Shown here: piece after piece, positions 1 through 7,452 of the stretch
Layout: each line of letters opens with the position of its first letter
Position numbering within the stretch: position 1 is the stretch's first letter
From: Stenotrophomonas maltophilia
GTDB lineage: Bacteria; Pseudomonadota; Gammaproteobacteria; Xanthomonadales; Xanthomonadaceae
Length of the DNA: 64,000 nt
Assembly (NCBI RefSeq): GCF_002799245.1
Contig: NZ_NEQV01000004.1
Location: 434,001 to 498,000, forward strand
Direction of reading: 5' to 3'
Notes under the pieces: generated by a model
Told to the model about the DNA's origin: nothing
Seen by the model: the letters and a program-made list of their open reading frames with translations, nothing else
Databases searched by the model: none
Position numbers and translations under genes: made by a program

Positions 1-418
1 CGATCAGGGTCACGTCGATGTTGCCGCGGGTGGCGTTGGAGTACGGGCACACGATGTGTGCCTTCTGCACCAGTTCTTCCACCTGCTCGCGCGGCACGCC
101 CGGCACGTTGATGGTCAGCTCGGCTTCGATGCCGAAACCGGTCGGGATCTGGCCGATGCCGACCTTGCCGGTGACGGTGGTGTCGGCCGGCAGTGCGACC
201 TTGGCCTGGCCGGCCACGAACTTCAGCGCGCCCAGGAAGCAGGCCGAGTAGCCAGCGGCGAACAGCTGTTCCGGGTTGGTGCCCGGGCCACCGGCACCGC
301 CCAGCTCGCGCGGGGTCGACAGCTGGATGTCCAGCACGTTGTCGGACGAGACGGAACGGCCTTCACGGCCGCCGGTGGAGGTGGCCTGGGCGGTATACAG
401 AACCTTTTCGATGGACAT
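1..418 (-). CDS. ohr: organic hydroperoxide resistance protein Ohr (3' end cut by window)
   Basis: Ohr is a cytoplasmic thiol peroxidase of the OsmC/Ohr family that reduces organic hydroperoxides. The start ATG is at 418 and 139 codons lie in the window; family members are about 142 residues, so only the last few are missing. Both redox cysteines are visible, the first in SACFLGAL (about residue 60) and the second in [13 protein letters not shown] near the C-terminus. The next gene upstream, a CDF transporter, is on the same strand, but a 111-bp gap suggests an independent promoter. Two CGTACG palindromes in that gap (near 479-504) are possible regulatory sites. No OhrR-type regulator gene is visible in the window. 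Confidence 0.93.
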   Translation of the reverse strand, partial: MSIEKVLYTAQATSTGGREGRSVSSDNVLDIQLSTPRELGGAGGPGTNPEQLFAAGYSACFLGALKFVAGQAKVALPADTTVTGKVGIGQIPTGFGIEAELTINVPGVPREQVEELVQKAHIVCPYSNATRGNIDVTLI

Positions 419-529
419 CGGGATGCTCCTGGTCAGTGGGTGGGTGTTGCGTTGGAGCCTACTTTGCCCGGTTTCTGCGTACGTTGGGTTGCAGTTCGTA
501 CGAAAAACTTGATTGATCGTCCCGTCAGC

Positions 530-1486
530 CTAGATCGTCCATTCGCGGTCGGTGGTGAACATGATGGTCAGCCAGCGGTCCGGCGAGGCCTCGCCCAGCG
601 CATCGCCGATTTCGTCGCGCAGCTGATCCCATTCCACCAACGGCCGCGGCGGGTCGTCCTCACGCACCACGAAGAACAGCTCGATCTGCTCGCCACGTCC
701 CACCTGGGCGACGTAGCTGCGATGCTCGACGAAGCCGTGCCTGGCGACGATCGCGCGTGCCACCGCGTCCACGTGCGCCTGCAGTTCCGGCGGAGTGACC
801 AGCAGGATGCCGGCCAGCGCCCGGCGCACGGTGCCGAGCGGGGCAATCATCACCAGCACGCAGACGAAGGCGAGGATGGCCGGGTCGATGTACGGCCCGA
901 CCCAGGCCAGCGAGGTGCCCCGCACCAGCACGCCACCGAGGAAGGCCAGCAGATAGCAGGCTGACATGCTGGCGGCGATCACCCAGTTCTTGGCGTCCAG
1001 TGCGATGAACTCCGAACCAATGCGGCGGTTGGCGCGCAGCACGAACCCGGCCAGCGCACCTTCTCCGATGATCGACAACCCGGCGAAGGCGATGGCCGGA
1101 CCCAGCGCGATGTGGCGGCCGCCGGACATCAGCGCGTCCACTGCATTGACCAGCGCATACAGCGCCGCGCCGATCATCAGCGTGCCGCTCACCCCCAGCA
1201 CGATCGGCTCCAGGTGCCAGAAGCCCATGGTGAAGCGCTGGTTGAGCCGCGACTGCAGCGCGTCGGTGCTGGTCGACAGCGCGATCAGCCGCGCCACCAG
1301 CAGCGACAGCCAGGTCATCACCACGTCGATCAGGCCGTAGATGCCGTCGAAGATGATCAGCGAGGAGTTGGCCAGCAGGCCGAACACCACTGCCGCCGCG
1401 GCCAGCAGCAATGAGCCTGCGATGGACAGGCGCAGCACGCCCTGTTCGGTACGCGTATCGAAGAAGCGTTCGGTGGTGGCAGGCAT
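530..1486 (-). CDS. cation diffusion facilitator (CDF) family transporter
   Basis: This is a 318-residue inner-membrane protein with about six hydrophobic segments and a C-terminal cytoplasmic domain of about 90 residues, the layout of CDF divalent-cation/proton antiporters. The second helix carries the family pattern around SLIIFDGIYGLIDV, and the fifth carries ALDAKNW, where CDF proteins place their metal-site Asp. The usual HxxxD of TM5 is not obvious, so substrate and activity are uncertain. I chose the ATG at 1486 (MPATTERF) because the longer reading frame upstream is Arg-rich and lacks membrane character. The gene faces away from the phage-tail cluster and marks the left chromosomal border of that insertion. 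Confidence 0.8.
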   Translation of the reverse strand: MPATTERFFDTRTEQGVLRLSIAGSLLLAAAAVVFGLLANSSLIIFDGIYGLIDVVMTWLSLLVARLIALSTSTDALQSRLNQRFTMGFWHLEPIVLGVSGTLMIGAALYALVNAVDALMSGGRHIALGPAIAFAGLSIIGEGALAGFVLRANRRIGSEFIALDAKNWVIAASMSACYLLAFLGGVLVRGTSLAWVGPYIDPAILAFVCVLVMIAPLGTVRRALAGILLVTPPELQAHVDAVARAIVARHGFVEHRSYVAQVGRGEQIELFFVVREDDPPRPLVEWDQLRDEIGDALGEASPDRWLTIMFTTDREWTI

Positions 1487-1586
1487 GCGGAAATCCAGCG
1501 GGAAATGGGCTGCGGAAGCAGCGCGCTGCCATTCTATCCAGCCTGCAGCAGGGCGCCGTGACCGCACCCGCACAGCGTCTGGAAAA

Positions 1587-1603
1587 GTCACCAGACTGGT
1601 AAC
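1587..1603. promoter_or_regulatory. candidate operator (imperfect 17-bp dyad) upstream of the tail operon
   Basis: GTCACCAG and CTGGTAAC form an inverted repeat around a central A, with seven of eight positions complementary. It sits 10 bp upstream of the -35 element of the best promoter candidate for the tail cluster. That placement fits an activator or repressor site, but no regulator is encoded in the cluster. Confidence 0.4.
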
Positions 1604-1613
1604 GGTTTGCGGA

Positions 1614-1642
1614 TTGACGGGTGCACACCCGAAGCGTATCGT
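1614..1642 (+). promoter_or_regulatory. candidate sigma-70 promoter of the phage-tail operon
   Basis: The -35 TTGACG (1614-1619) and -10 TATCGT (1637-1642) are separated by exactly 17 bp. It is the clearest promoter match between the CDF gene and the first tail gene. A start near 1649 would give a leader of about 215 nt that begins with the hairpin at 1661-1687. Confidence 0.5.
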
Positions 1643-1660
1643 TTGTACCACGATGACATA

Positions 1661-1690
1661 GAAGCCTCCGGTGACCCCGGGGGCTTCTTT
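1661..1690 (+). terminator. intrinsic terminator or attenuator in the tail-operon leader
   Basis: GAAGCCTCCGG pairs with CCGGGGGCTTC over an 11-bp stem (one G-T pair) around a five-base loop, followed by TTTCGTTT. It lies about 10-20 nt after the predicted transcription start and before the first tail gene. It could therefore act as an attenuator that must be overcome for expression. The alternative is that it is merely a leftover phage terminator. Confidence 0.55.
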
Positions 1691-1864
1691 CGTTTGCGCC
1701 ATCGCGCGCTGCGAGGTCATCGCCACCGGCGCTGACGTTGCTGTAGCGGCCGTTCTGTTTTCCGCCCCGATCCTGCTTTTCCCGCGCCGTCCTGGTGACC
1801 GCGTGGGGCGCCGCCGTGCGCGCAGGGTCGGGGCACTCCACATCCATCAACGAAGGAGGATTCG

Positions 1865-2377
1865 ATGCCCCTGCTGACCCTTGAGCAGTGCCGTGCGCAC
1901 TGCCGTATCGACGGCGACTTTGACGACGCCATCCTGGGTGACCTGCTGGCTGCAGCCAGCGACGCAGCCGCGGCCTACCTGGGCCGCGAACTGTACGCCG
2001 ACCAGGCCGCGCTGGACCAGGCGCTGGACCAGCTGCCGCAGGACATGGCGGCGGCGGTGACCGGGCATGAAGCCGCGGTTGCCGCCGCCAATGCCGAGAC
2101 CAACGCGGCCAAGGCCAAGGCCATGCGTGATGTGGCCGACCGCCGCCTGGCCGTGGCCACCGCGCGCAGCGCCCGCCTGCTGCTGGGCATGCCGGCCAAC
2201 GACAGCATCCGTGCAGCGGTGCGCCTGCTGCTGGGCCACCTGTATGCCCACCGCGAAGCCGTGGTCGTCTCTGCGCAGACGCTCGACGCCCCGGCAGGCG
2301 CCACCGCCATCGCAATGGAGCTGCCGTTCGGCGTGGCCGCGCTGCTTGATCCGTACCGACCGGCCGCAACGCCATGA
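1865..2377 (+). CDS. phage head-tail connector protein (gp6-like)
   Basis: The 170-residue, largely helical protein begins MPLLTLEQCRAHCRID, typical of gp6/gp8-type head-tail connector proteins that form the ring beneath the portal. The middle contains an Ala-rich helical insertion (about residues 50-95) before the family core, which ends in a predicted beta-rich tail. The start follows the purine-rich site GAAGGAGG. It is the first gene of the tail cluster, and its 3' end overlaps the next start by ATGA. In a cluster without portal, capsid or terminase its presence is odd: it may cap the tail, or be a relic. Assignment is by sequence feel and gene order. Confidence 0.7.
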   Translation: MPLLTLEQCRAHCRIDGDFDDAILGDLLAAASDAAAAYLGRELYADQAALDQALDQLPQDMAAAVTGHEAAVAAANAETNAAKAKAMRDVADRRLAVATARSARLLLGMPANDSIRAAVRLLLGHLYAHREAVVVSAQTLDAPAGATAIAMELPFGVAALLDPYRPAATP

Positions 2378-2724
2378 ACGCCGGCCACTTCAATCGCCGC
2401 ATCCGCATCGAGCGCCAGGACGGCCGGCTCGATGCCTGGGGGCAGCCACTGGAGGCCTGGCAACCGGTGGCCGAACTGTGGACCGCCATCACCGCCGATG
2501 CCACCGACAGCGGCCAGCGGCTGACGCTGGAAAGCCGACTGCCTGCAACCATCCGGCGCCAGCGCTTCCATGTCCGGCTGGCGGCCGCACGACAGGCCGG
2601 CATCCACGTCGGCATGCGCATCGTGCATGACGGTCGTGTTTTCAACATCACCGGCGTTGCTCCCGACTTCAGCCGGCGCCAGACCACGGTGCTGTTCACC
2701 GAACACTCTTCAGGCATTGCCTGA
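2374..2724 (+). CDS. phage head closure / head-tail adaptor protein
   Basis: This 116-residue protein opens with the head-closure family pattern (FNRRIRIERQ, then a W-centred strand EAWQPVAELWTAI). It has the FHVRL and GMRIVHDGRVFNI strands seen in SPP1 gp16-like and HK97 gp7-like adaptors. These form a small beta-barrel ring between connector and tail. It is translationally coupled to the connector gene (ATGA overlap) and is followed by a DUF3168-type tail terminator, the canonical order. No frameshift or truncation is seen. Confidence 0.8.
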   Translation: MNAGHFNRRIRIERQDGRLDAWGQPLEAWQPVAELWTAITADATDSGQRLTLESRLPATIRRQRFHVRLAAARQAGIHVGMRIVHDGRVFNITGVAPDFSRRQTTVLFTEHSSGIA

Positions 2725-2747
2725 GCGACGCCAACCAGGACACCGCG

Positions 2748-3104
2748 ATGAGTTACGAAGCACAGCTGCACGCGCTGCTGGCCCCGCTGCTGCAGGGCCG
2801 GCTGTATCCCGACGTCCCGCCGGAACCGGTCATCTACCCGTGCGCCGTCTACCAGCAGATGGGTGGACAGTCCGTGTGGTTCAACGAAGGTTCCACTCCC
2901 GAACAGAAGCACGCCCGCGTGCAGCTGACCGTCTGGGCAGACAGCCGCGCCCAGGCCAACACCCTGATCCGCGAGATCGAGGACCAGGTCTGCGCGGGAT
3001 TGCCGACCGCCGAGTCGTTCGGCGCTGCAATCGCCGTGCATGAGCCGCTGCTGCACAAGTACGGTGCGCGGCTCGATTTCGGCCTGTGGTACGTCGACCC
3101 GTAA
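2748..3104 (+). CDS. tail terminator / tail completion protein (DUF3168)
   Basis: At 118 residues it matches DUF3168, the lambda gpU-like ring that stops tail-tube polymerisation and caps the tail. Visible family features are the N-terminal helix YEAQLHALLAPLL, the PCAVYQQM strand near residue 30, and the central QLTVWAD strand followed by a helix. It sits between the head-closure gene and the tail-tube gene, as in lambda-type phages. In a head-less particle this protein would be a needed cap. A strong intrinsic terminator follows immediately. Confidence 0.8.
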   Translation: MSYEAQLHALLAPLLQGRLYPDVPPEPVIYPCAVYQQMGGQSVWFNEGSTPEQKHARVQLTVWADSRAQANTLIREIEDQVCAGLPTAESFGAAIAVHEPLLHKYGARLDFGLWYVDP

Positions 3105-3128
3105 ACCGCATCACCCGTGCAACACCCC

Positions 3129-3154
3129 AGCCCGGCAACCGCCGGGCTTTTTTT
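3129..3154 (+). terminator. strong intrinsic terminator inside the tail operon
   Basis: AGCCCGGC and GCCGGGCT form an 8-bp stem around AACC, followed by a run of seven T. It lies between the tail-terminator gene and the tail-tube gene, all on the same strand. Readthrough, antitermination or a second promoter is therefore needed for downstream expression. Confidence 0.75.
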
Positions 3155-3175
3155 CATCCAACGAGGAAATACACC

Positions 3176-3835
3176 ATGGCACTCAAGCTTCCCAAGGGCA
3201 CCCAGTTCGGTTTCGCACCGGTCGTCTCCACCGCCATCGCCACCAGCGCGATCTCCAAGGCCGCGCCGGCACTGGCCAGCGTCGCCGCCAACAGCGTCGA
3301 CACCGGCGATGTGGTGGTCATTGAACTGCCGGGCTGGCCGGCCCTGAACAACCGCGCCACCCGCGCCGGTGCCGAAGCCACCGGCAGTGTTGAACTGCTG
3401 GGCATCGACACCACCGACACCGTGCTGTTCCCGGGCACCAGCGGTGCCGGCGTGCTGCGCAAGGCCGGCGCCTTCGTCGACCTGGACCAGCAGGGCGACC
3501 CGACCACCGCCGGTGGCGAGCAGCAGTACTGGAGCGGCACCCTGCTGGAGGACCCGACCGGCCGCCAGGTCCAGCTGCCGACCTTCAAGAACGCCAAGAC
3601 CATCACCCTGCCGCTGTTCTACGACCCGAAGAAGCCGTGGTACGCAGCGCTGAAGAACGCCGACGCCAAGGGCGAGCCGGTGATCCTGCGCGCAAAGCTG
3701 ATCGGTGGTGACGTGCTGTACTGGTACGGCTACCTGAGCTACAACGGCGACCCGACCATGGCCGCCAACACCCCGATGGGCACCACCGCAACCTTCACTG
3801 CGCTGGCTGATTCCATCCTGGTCGAGGGCGCCTGA
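3176..3835 (+). CDS. phage major tail tube protein
   Basis: This 219-residue, beta-rich protein starts MALKLPKGTQFGFA and contains several Gly/Thr-rich strands and the segment PTFKNAKTITLPLFYDP. These features fit lambda gpV-type tail tube proteins that stack as hexameric rings around the tape measure. The start follows AACGAGGAAA. It directly precedes the tail assembly chaperone gene (1-bp overlap, TGATG), the standard position for a tube gene. Tube proteins are needed in many copies, so the terminator just upstream makes its transcription control interesting. Confidence 0.8.
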   Translation: MALKLPKGTQFGFAPVVSTAIATSAISKAAPALASVAANSVDTGDVVVIELPGWPALNNRATRAGAEATGSVELLGIDTTDTVLFPGTSGAGVLRKAGAFVDLDQQGDPTTAGGEQQYWSGTLLEDPTGRQVQLPTFKNAKTITLPLFYDPKKPWYAALKNADAKGEPVILRAKLIGGDVLYWYGYLSYNGDPTMAANTPMGTTATFTALADSILVEGA

Positions 3836-4143
3836 TGTTCCAGGTAAAGGCGCCGGAGAGCTTCAAGAGCACCCTGACCATCGTCGGTCACGGCCGCGAG
3901 CAGAAGCTCAACCTGACCTATCGGCATCTGCCGGTGGCCGACTATGCCAGCCTGCTGGAGCGGCTGGGCGATGACACGTTGAGTGTGGCCCAGGCGATCC
4001 TGGACATCGTCGTCGACTGGGATGCGGACGTCACGCTGGATACCGCAGGTGTCGAACTGGCCCTGCAGCAGCAGGCCGGCCTGGATGGCGCCATCATCGG
4101 TGGCTACACCCAGGCCCTGCAGGTCGCACGCAAGGGAAACTGA
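3835..4143 (+). CDS. tail assembly chaperone (lambda gpG analogue)
   Basis: The 102-residue protein has the order and size of lambda gpG-type tail assembly chaperones, which coat the tape measure during tail assembly and are absent from the finished tail. It overlaps the tube gene stop by TGATG. Its last codons are AAG GGA AAC TGA, and the bases 4134-4140 form the heptamer GGGAAAC in the X XXY YYZ register, so a -1 slip extends it into the following DUF1799 frame. The unshifted product is presumably the major form. Family assignment rests mainly on position and on the frameshift. Confidence 0.78.
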   Translation: MFQVKAPESFKSTLTIVGHGREQKLNLTYRHLPVADYASLLERLGDDTLSVAQAILDIVVDWDADVTLDTAGVELALQQQAGLDGAIIGGYTQALQVARKGN

Positions 4144-4182
4144 TCGAGGCGGTGGGGGCCCTGTACTGGCGGGCCCCCACCG
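4134..4182 (+). promoter_or_regulatory. programmed -1 ribosomal frameshift site (G/GT type)
   Basis: The slippery heptamer GGGAAAC occupies 4134-4140, with zero-frame codons GGA AAC followed at once by the TGA stop. Nine bases later a perfect 12-bp stem, 4150-4161 paired with 4171-4182, closes a 9-base loop, the usual place for a stimulatory stem-loop. Slipping back one base enters the frame of the DUF1799 reading frame that ends at 4451 and gives a fusion of about 205 residues. The lambda G/T site is the near-identical GGGAAAG, and such shifts are widely conserved in tailed phages. Confidence 0.88.
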
Positions 4183-4451
4183 AGTCCGAGCTGCTGCAGC
4201 TCGGATTGAAGGCAAAGCACTTTCCGCCGCCACAGGTTGAGCTGTGGCCGGAGTGCGTACTTCCCATCGAACTTTTCTCGCGGGTTGCCACCCAGTGGCG
4301 CGTCGGCGCAGGTGGCCCGATCGGGCTGGACTACAACGTGGTCTACCACGAGCTGCAGCGCGAAGCGCTCGACAGCGAACAGTACGACGAGGTGATGGCG
4401 GGCATCCGCATCATCGAGCGTGCGGCACTGGAGCACATGCAACAGGAATGA
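4152..4451 (+). CDS. T extension of the tail assembly chaperone (DUF1799), made by -1 frameshift
   Basis: The frame is open from 4140 and reads into a DUF1799-type protein: VWPE followed by TQWRVGAGGPIGLDY is the signature core. A GTG at 4152 could start a free 99-residue product, but its Shine-Dalgarno is poorly spaced. The slippery site and hairpin instead argue that this is the C-terminal half of a GT fusion (about 103 residues added after codon 102 of the G gene). By analogy with lambda gpGT, this half would bind the tail tube protein and bring it to the tape measure. Confidence 0.82.
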   Translation: MGALYWRAPTESELLQLGLKAKHFPPPQVELWPECVLPIELFSRVATQWRVGAGGPIGLDYNVVYHELQREALDSEQYDEVMAGIRIIERAALEHMQQE

Positions 4452-4452
4452 G

Positions 4453-4481
4453 CCGGCCATCGCGGCAACGCCGATGGCCGG
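4453..4481 (+). other. hairpin between chaperone and tape-measure genes
   Basis: CCGGCCATCG and CGATGGCCGG form a perfect 10-bp stem with a 9-base loop. A second small hairpin (CTCCG / CGGAG) follows before the tape-measure start. There is no T-run, so RNA processing or stability control is more likely than termination. Confidence 0.5.
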
Positions 4482-4526
4482 TCCCGACTCCGCCGATGCG
4501 GAGCCGACTCTCCCGAGGAACACTCA

Positions 4527-5897
4527 ATGAGCACTACATCGCCTGGCAGCACACGGGCCGCCGTGGAGGCCAGCAACGCATTGGAAACGGCCATGCAGGC
4601 AGCAAGGCGCAGCATGACCGAGATGACCGGCACCACACAGGAGTTCCAGCGGCAGCTGGAAAAGATCAATACGGTGCAGCAGGCATTCAATGCCGTGCTG
4701 ACCACCAGCGCATCGCTGGTCACCGCACTGTCCACGCAGCTGACTGCCCTGAACACGCAGCTGCAGGCGGCGGCGAAGGCGGGCGCAACCGCAGCGGGCG
4801 CGGACGCCGGCAAGGCTGAAAAGAAGCAGGAGAAGGCGCAGCAGGATGACATGGGCCGAGCGGGCATCCGCAAGGGCCTGGGTGGCGCGCTCGGCGACTA
4901 CATCGGCAAGACCGAAAACACCGCGACGGCTGCCAAGAAGGCGTTCGACAAGGCATTCACCGGCGCTGACGAAGCCCTGCGGAGCTTCGTGACCACCGGC
5001 AAGTCCAAGTACAAGGAACTGGCCCAGTCCATCCTGGCCGACCTGAAGATGATTGCCGCACAGCAGGCGCTGGTCTGGGGGGCGAGGAAGATCGCCGACC
5101 TGATGGGGATCGACCTGACCCCCAAGGATGCAGAGAAGGACGAGGCGGCAACTGCGGCAGGCCTGCCGGCTTCCAAGGATGCCAAGGCCGGCGAAGCCAA
5201 GGCGGGAGGTACCAAGGACGCCAAGGACACCAAGGATGCCAAGGCCGCCACAGGTCTTTCGGGGTTCCGCAAAGGCTTCGGCAGTGCGCTCGGCGAATAC
5301 ATGGAAAAGACCGAGAACTCCGCCAAGTCCACCCAGGATGCATTCTCCAAGGCATTCACCGGAGCCGAGGCGGCGCTGCAGAGCTTCGTGAAGACGGGCA
5401 AGTCCAATTACAAGGACCTGGCCAAGTCGATCATCGCCGACCTCAAGATGATCGCCATCCAGCAGGCAATCGTCTGGGGCGTCAAGAAGATCACCACACT
5501 GCTCGGTTATGGCCCGGGGGCGGAGGCCAACGCCAACGGTGGCGTCTACCAGTCGCCCAGCCTGTCGGCCTACTCCGGAGGCGTCTACAACACCCCGCAT
5601 CTGTTCGCCTTCGCCAAGGGCGCCGGCGTATTCGGTGAAGCGGGACCGGAAGCGATCATGCCGCTGCGGCGCGGGCCGGACGGTCGTCTCGGTGTGGCCG
5701 CGCACGGCGGCGGCGGTGGTGGAGTGGGTGTAAGCATCCGCATCGACAACAACGGTGGCAAGGAAGTCACCACCAACGAAGGTATGCTGCAGCAGTTCGG
5801 CAACGAGATCGGCCAGTTCGTGGAACGCAAGTACCGCGAACTGCAGAGTCGTGACCTGAAGGCGGGTGGTGTGCTCAGCAGGAGTGCCATGCAATGA
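4527..5897 (+). CDS. short tail tape measure protein with duplicated lambda-type C-terminal module
   Basis: This 456-residue protein begins with a helical region (residues 1-105, heptad-like, Ala/Gln-rich). Two copies of one module follow, at about residues 109-195 and 242-330. Each copy reads roughly KG-G-ALG-Y--KTEN, then AF-KAFTGA, SFV-TGKS-YK-LA and ADLKMIA-QQA-VWG. This resembles the C-terminal domain of lambda tail tape measures. A Lys/Asp/Ala-rich linker separates the copies. The C-terminus (FAKGAGVFGEAGPEAIMPL) is a common tape-measure ending. Lambda gpH is 853 residues, so at about 1.5 angstrom per residue this would specify a tail of only about 70 nm. It overlaps gene M by 4 bp. Confidence 0.85.
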   Translation: MSTTSPGSTRAAVEASNALETAMQAARRSMTEMTGTTQEFQRQLEKINTVQQAFNAVLTTSASLVTALSTQLTALNTQLQAAAKAGATAAGADAGKAEKKQEKAQQDDMGRAGIRKGLGGALGDYIGKTENTATAAKKAFDKAFTGADEALRSFVTTGKSKYKELAQSILADLKMIAAQQALVWGARKIADLMGIDLTPKDAEKDEAATAAGLPASKDAKAGEAKAGGTKDAKDTKDAKAATGLSGFRKGFGSALGEYMEKTENSAKSTQDAFSKAFTGAEAALQSFVKTGKSNYKDLAKSIIADLKMIAIQQAIVWGVKKITTLLGYGPGAEANANGGVYQSPSLSAYSGGVYNTPHLFAFAKGAGVFGEAGPEAIMPLRRGPDGRLGVAAHGGGGGGVGVSIRIDNNGGKEVTTNEGMLQQFGNEIGQFVERKYRELQSRDLKAGGVLSRSAMQ

Positions 5898-6223
5898 CCG
5901 ATACCTTCACCTGGCCGGCAACCAGCCAGAGCACCGGAACCACCACCGCCGCCGTGAAGCGCGCGAAGTTCGGTGATGGTTATGCGCAGGCCGCCGCCGA
6001 TGGCCTGAATGCCACCTCGCGCAGCTACCAGCTGCAGTTCGTCGGCAACCGCAGCACGATCAACGAGATCGTGGCCTTCCTGGATGGTCATGCCGGCCGC
6101 AGCTTCCTGTGGAAGGGGCCACTGGGGCAGGGGCTGTACATGTGTGATTCCTACACCGACAGCCATCTCGGCGGGCAGGTATCGACCATCACCGCCACGT
6201 TCGAGCAGACCTTCCAGGCGTAG
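5894..6223 (+). CDS. phage minor tail protein M
   Basis: At 109 residues with the pattern FTWPATSQSTGTT, then KRAKFGDGYAQ, then FLDGHAGRSFLWKGP, it matches lambda gpM-type minor tail proteins that help build the tail tip. Its start overlaps the tape-measure stop (ATGA). In lambda the next gene is L; here six fibre-type genes and about 7.8 kb intervene. Two bases separate its stop from the first of these genes, so the array is tied into the same transcription and translation unit. Confidence 0.85.
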   Translation: MTDTFTWPATSQSTGTTTAAVKRAKFGDGYAQAAADGLNATSRSYQLQFVGNRSTINEIVAFLDGHAGRSFLWKGPLGQGLYMCDSYTDSHLGGQVSTITATFEQTFQA

Positions 6224-6225
6224 CC

Positions 6226-7392
6226 ATGAGCATGGATCTTGAACGGATCGACCTGGATACCATCCAGCCCAACGGAAAGCGCGGAGAGACCCAGCGGCCC
6301 GCCTTCACCAAGATCAACCAGAACTTCCAGCAGGTTGGCCAGGCGGTCAATGACATACCTGGGCAGCTGGCGGACGCCATGGTCCGCACGCCAGCGCGGC
6401 GCAATCGCCTGATCAACGGCAACTTCGACATCTGGCAGCGCGGCAGCAGTTTCAGTATCTCCGGGAACTACACGGCCGACCGCTGGTTCCTGCAGAAGGG
6501 AAGCGTCGAAGATGCCGTGTTCAGGCGAAACCCGGTTGCTGCAGGTGACAACAACTTCCCGCTCAGCACCTACACGCTGTCAGTCAGCTCGAGTGGCAAC
6601 ACGGATGGGGCAAATCACTTCTTTGTCTTCGAGCAACGTGTGGAGGGTGTCCGCAGCCTCACCGGTGTGGAAAGTACCGTCTCGTTCCTGGTGTTCAACG
6701 CGGGAGCGGCTGGGCGAAAGATCGCTCTTGAATTTGCCCAGACGTTTGGCGCAGGTGGAAGCACCCCCGTTCTGGGAATCGCGCCAGAAGTCTTCGAGCT
6801 GGCTCCGGGCCTGAACCGCATCCGTAAAACGGTGACATTGCCCACCATTTCAGGGAAAACCCTGGCGGGTGAGGGTGCGGCCGTGGTCGGCATATGGGTG
6901 ACAGCGGGCACGAACTTTTCCGCTCGCACTGCTGGACTTGGCGCGCAGCAGGGCCAGCTCTACTTCGGAGAATTCCAATGGGAGGCGGGCACGCTCGCAA
7001 CGCCTTTCGAGTGGAGACCGAGGAGTGAAGAGCTATGGCAGTGCCAGCGCTACTACCAGGTAGATGCCCTTGGCGCGGACTTCGACGGGGGACTGCGCTT
7101 CAATGCCGGCGTGGGTCTGATCCGGGGAGACAACGCGGTGTATCTCACCTATCGATTCAATCAGCGAATGCGGGTAGCGCCCACAGTCAGCTTCTCGAAC
7201 CTGTCGCAATGGCGATTGCTTACCGGCAACGGCGCGACTGGCCTGACGGCGCTCAGCGCGGCCGAAGTCTCGTTGACCCGGATGACCATCATCGGCGCAT
7301 TGAGCGGTGCTACGGCCGGCCAGGCCGGCATCCTGCAGAGCGGAGATTCGGCTGCAGAGGGGACCGGGTTGACCCTGGATGCCGAAATCTGA
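6226..7392 (+). CDS. tail fibre / receptor-binding-type protein, paralogue 1 of 6
   Basis: This 388-residue protein has three parts. Residues 4-45 are the shared N-terminal module (IDLDTIQPNGKRGETQRP, then KINQNFQQV), probably the tail-attachment segment. From about residue 60, NRLINGNFDIWQRG opens a jelly-roll-like domain of about 210 residues with the ADRW motif, common in phage fibres. After QCQRYY (about 271) a C-terminal domain of about 115 residues ends in DAEI. It is most similar by eye to paralogue 5 (HFFVFEQRVE, AAGRKIA-EF). The ligand is unknown, and binding to surface polysaccharide is an inference from family. No signal peptide or membrane segment. Confidence 0.75.
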   Translation: MSMDLERIDLDTIQPNGKRGETQRPAFTKINQNFQQVGQAVNDIPGQLADAMVRTPARRNRLINGNFDIWQRGSSFSISGNYTADRWFLQKGSVEDAVFRRNPVAAGDNNFPLSTYTLSVSSSGNTDGANHFFVFEQRVEGVRSLTGVESTVSFLVFNAGAAGRKIALEFAQTFGAGGSTPVLGIAPEVFELAPGLNRIRKTVTLPTISGKTLAGEGAAVVGIWVTAGTNFSARTAGLGAQQGQLYFGEFQWEAGTLATPFEWRPRSEELWQCQRYYQVDALGADFDGGLRFNAGVGLIRGDNAVYLTYRFNQRMRVAPTVSFSNLSQWRLLTGNGATGLTALSAAEVSLTRMTIIGALSGATAGQAGILQSGDSAAEGTGLTLDAEI

Positions 7393-7452
7393 GGTCCACG
7401 GGCCGGCTGGAGAGCATCCCGTCACACCTGAAACCATAAGGAAACAGCAAAA

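Noticed and set aside
56-964. Plus-strand frame of 302 codons over ohr and the CDF gene
   Set aside because: It runs antisense to two well-recognised genes and has no domain.
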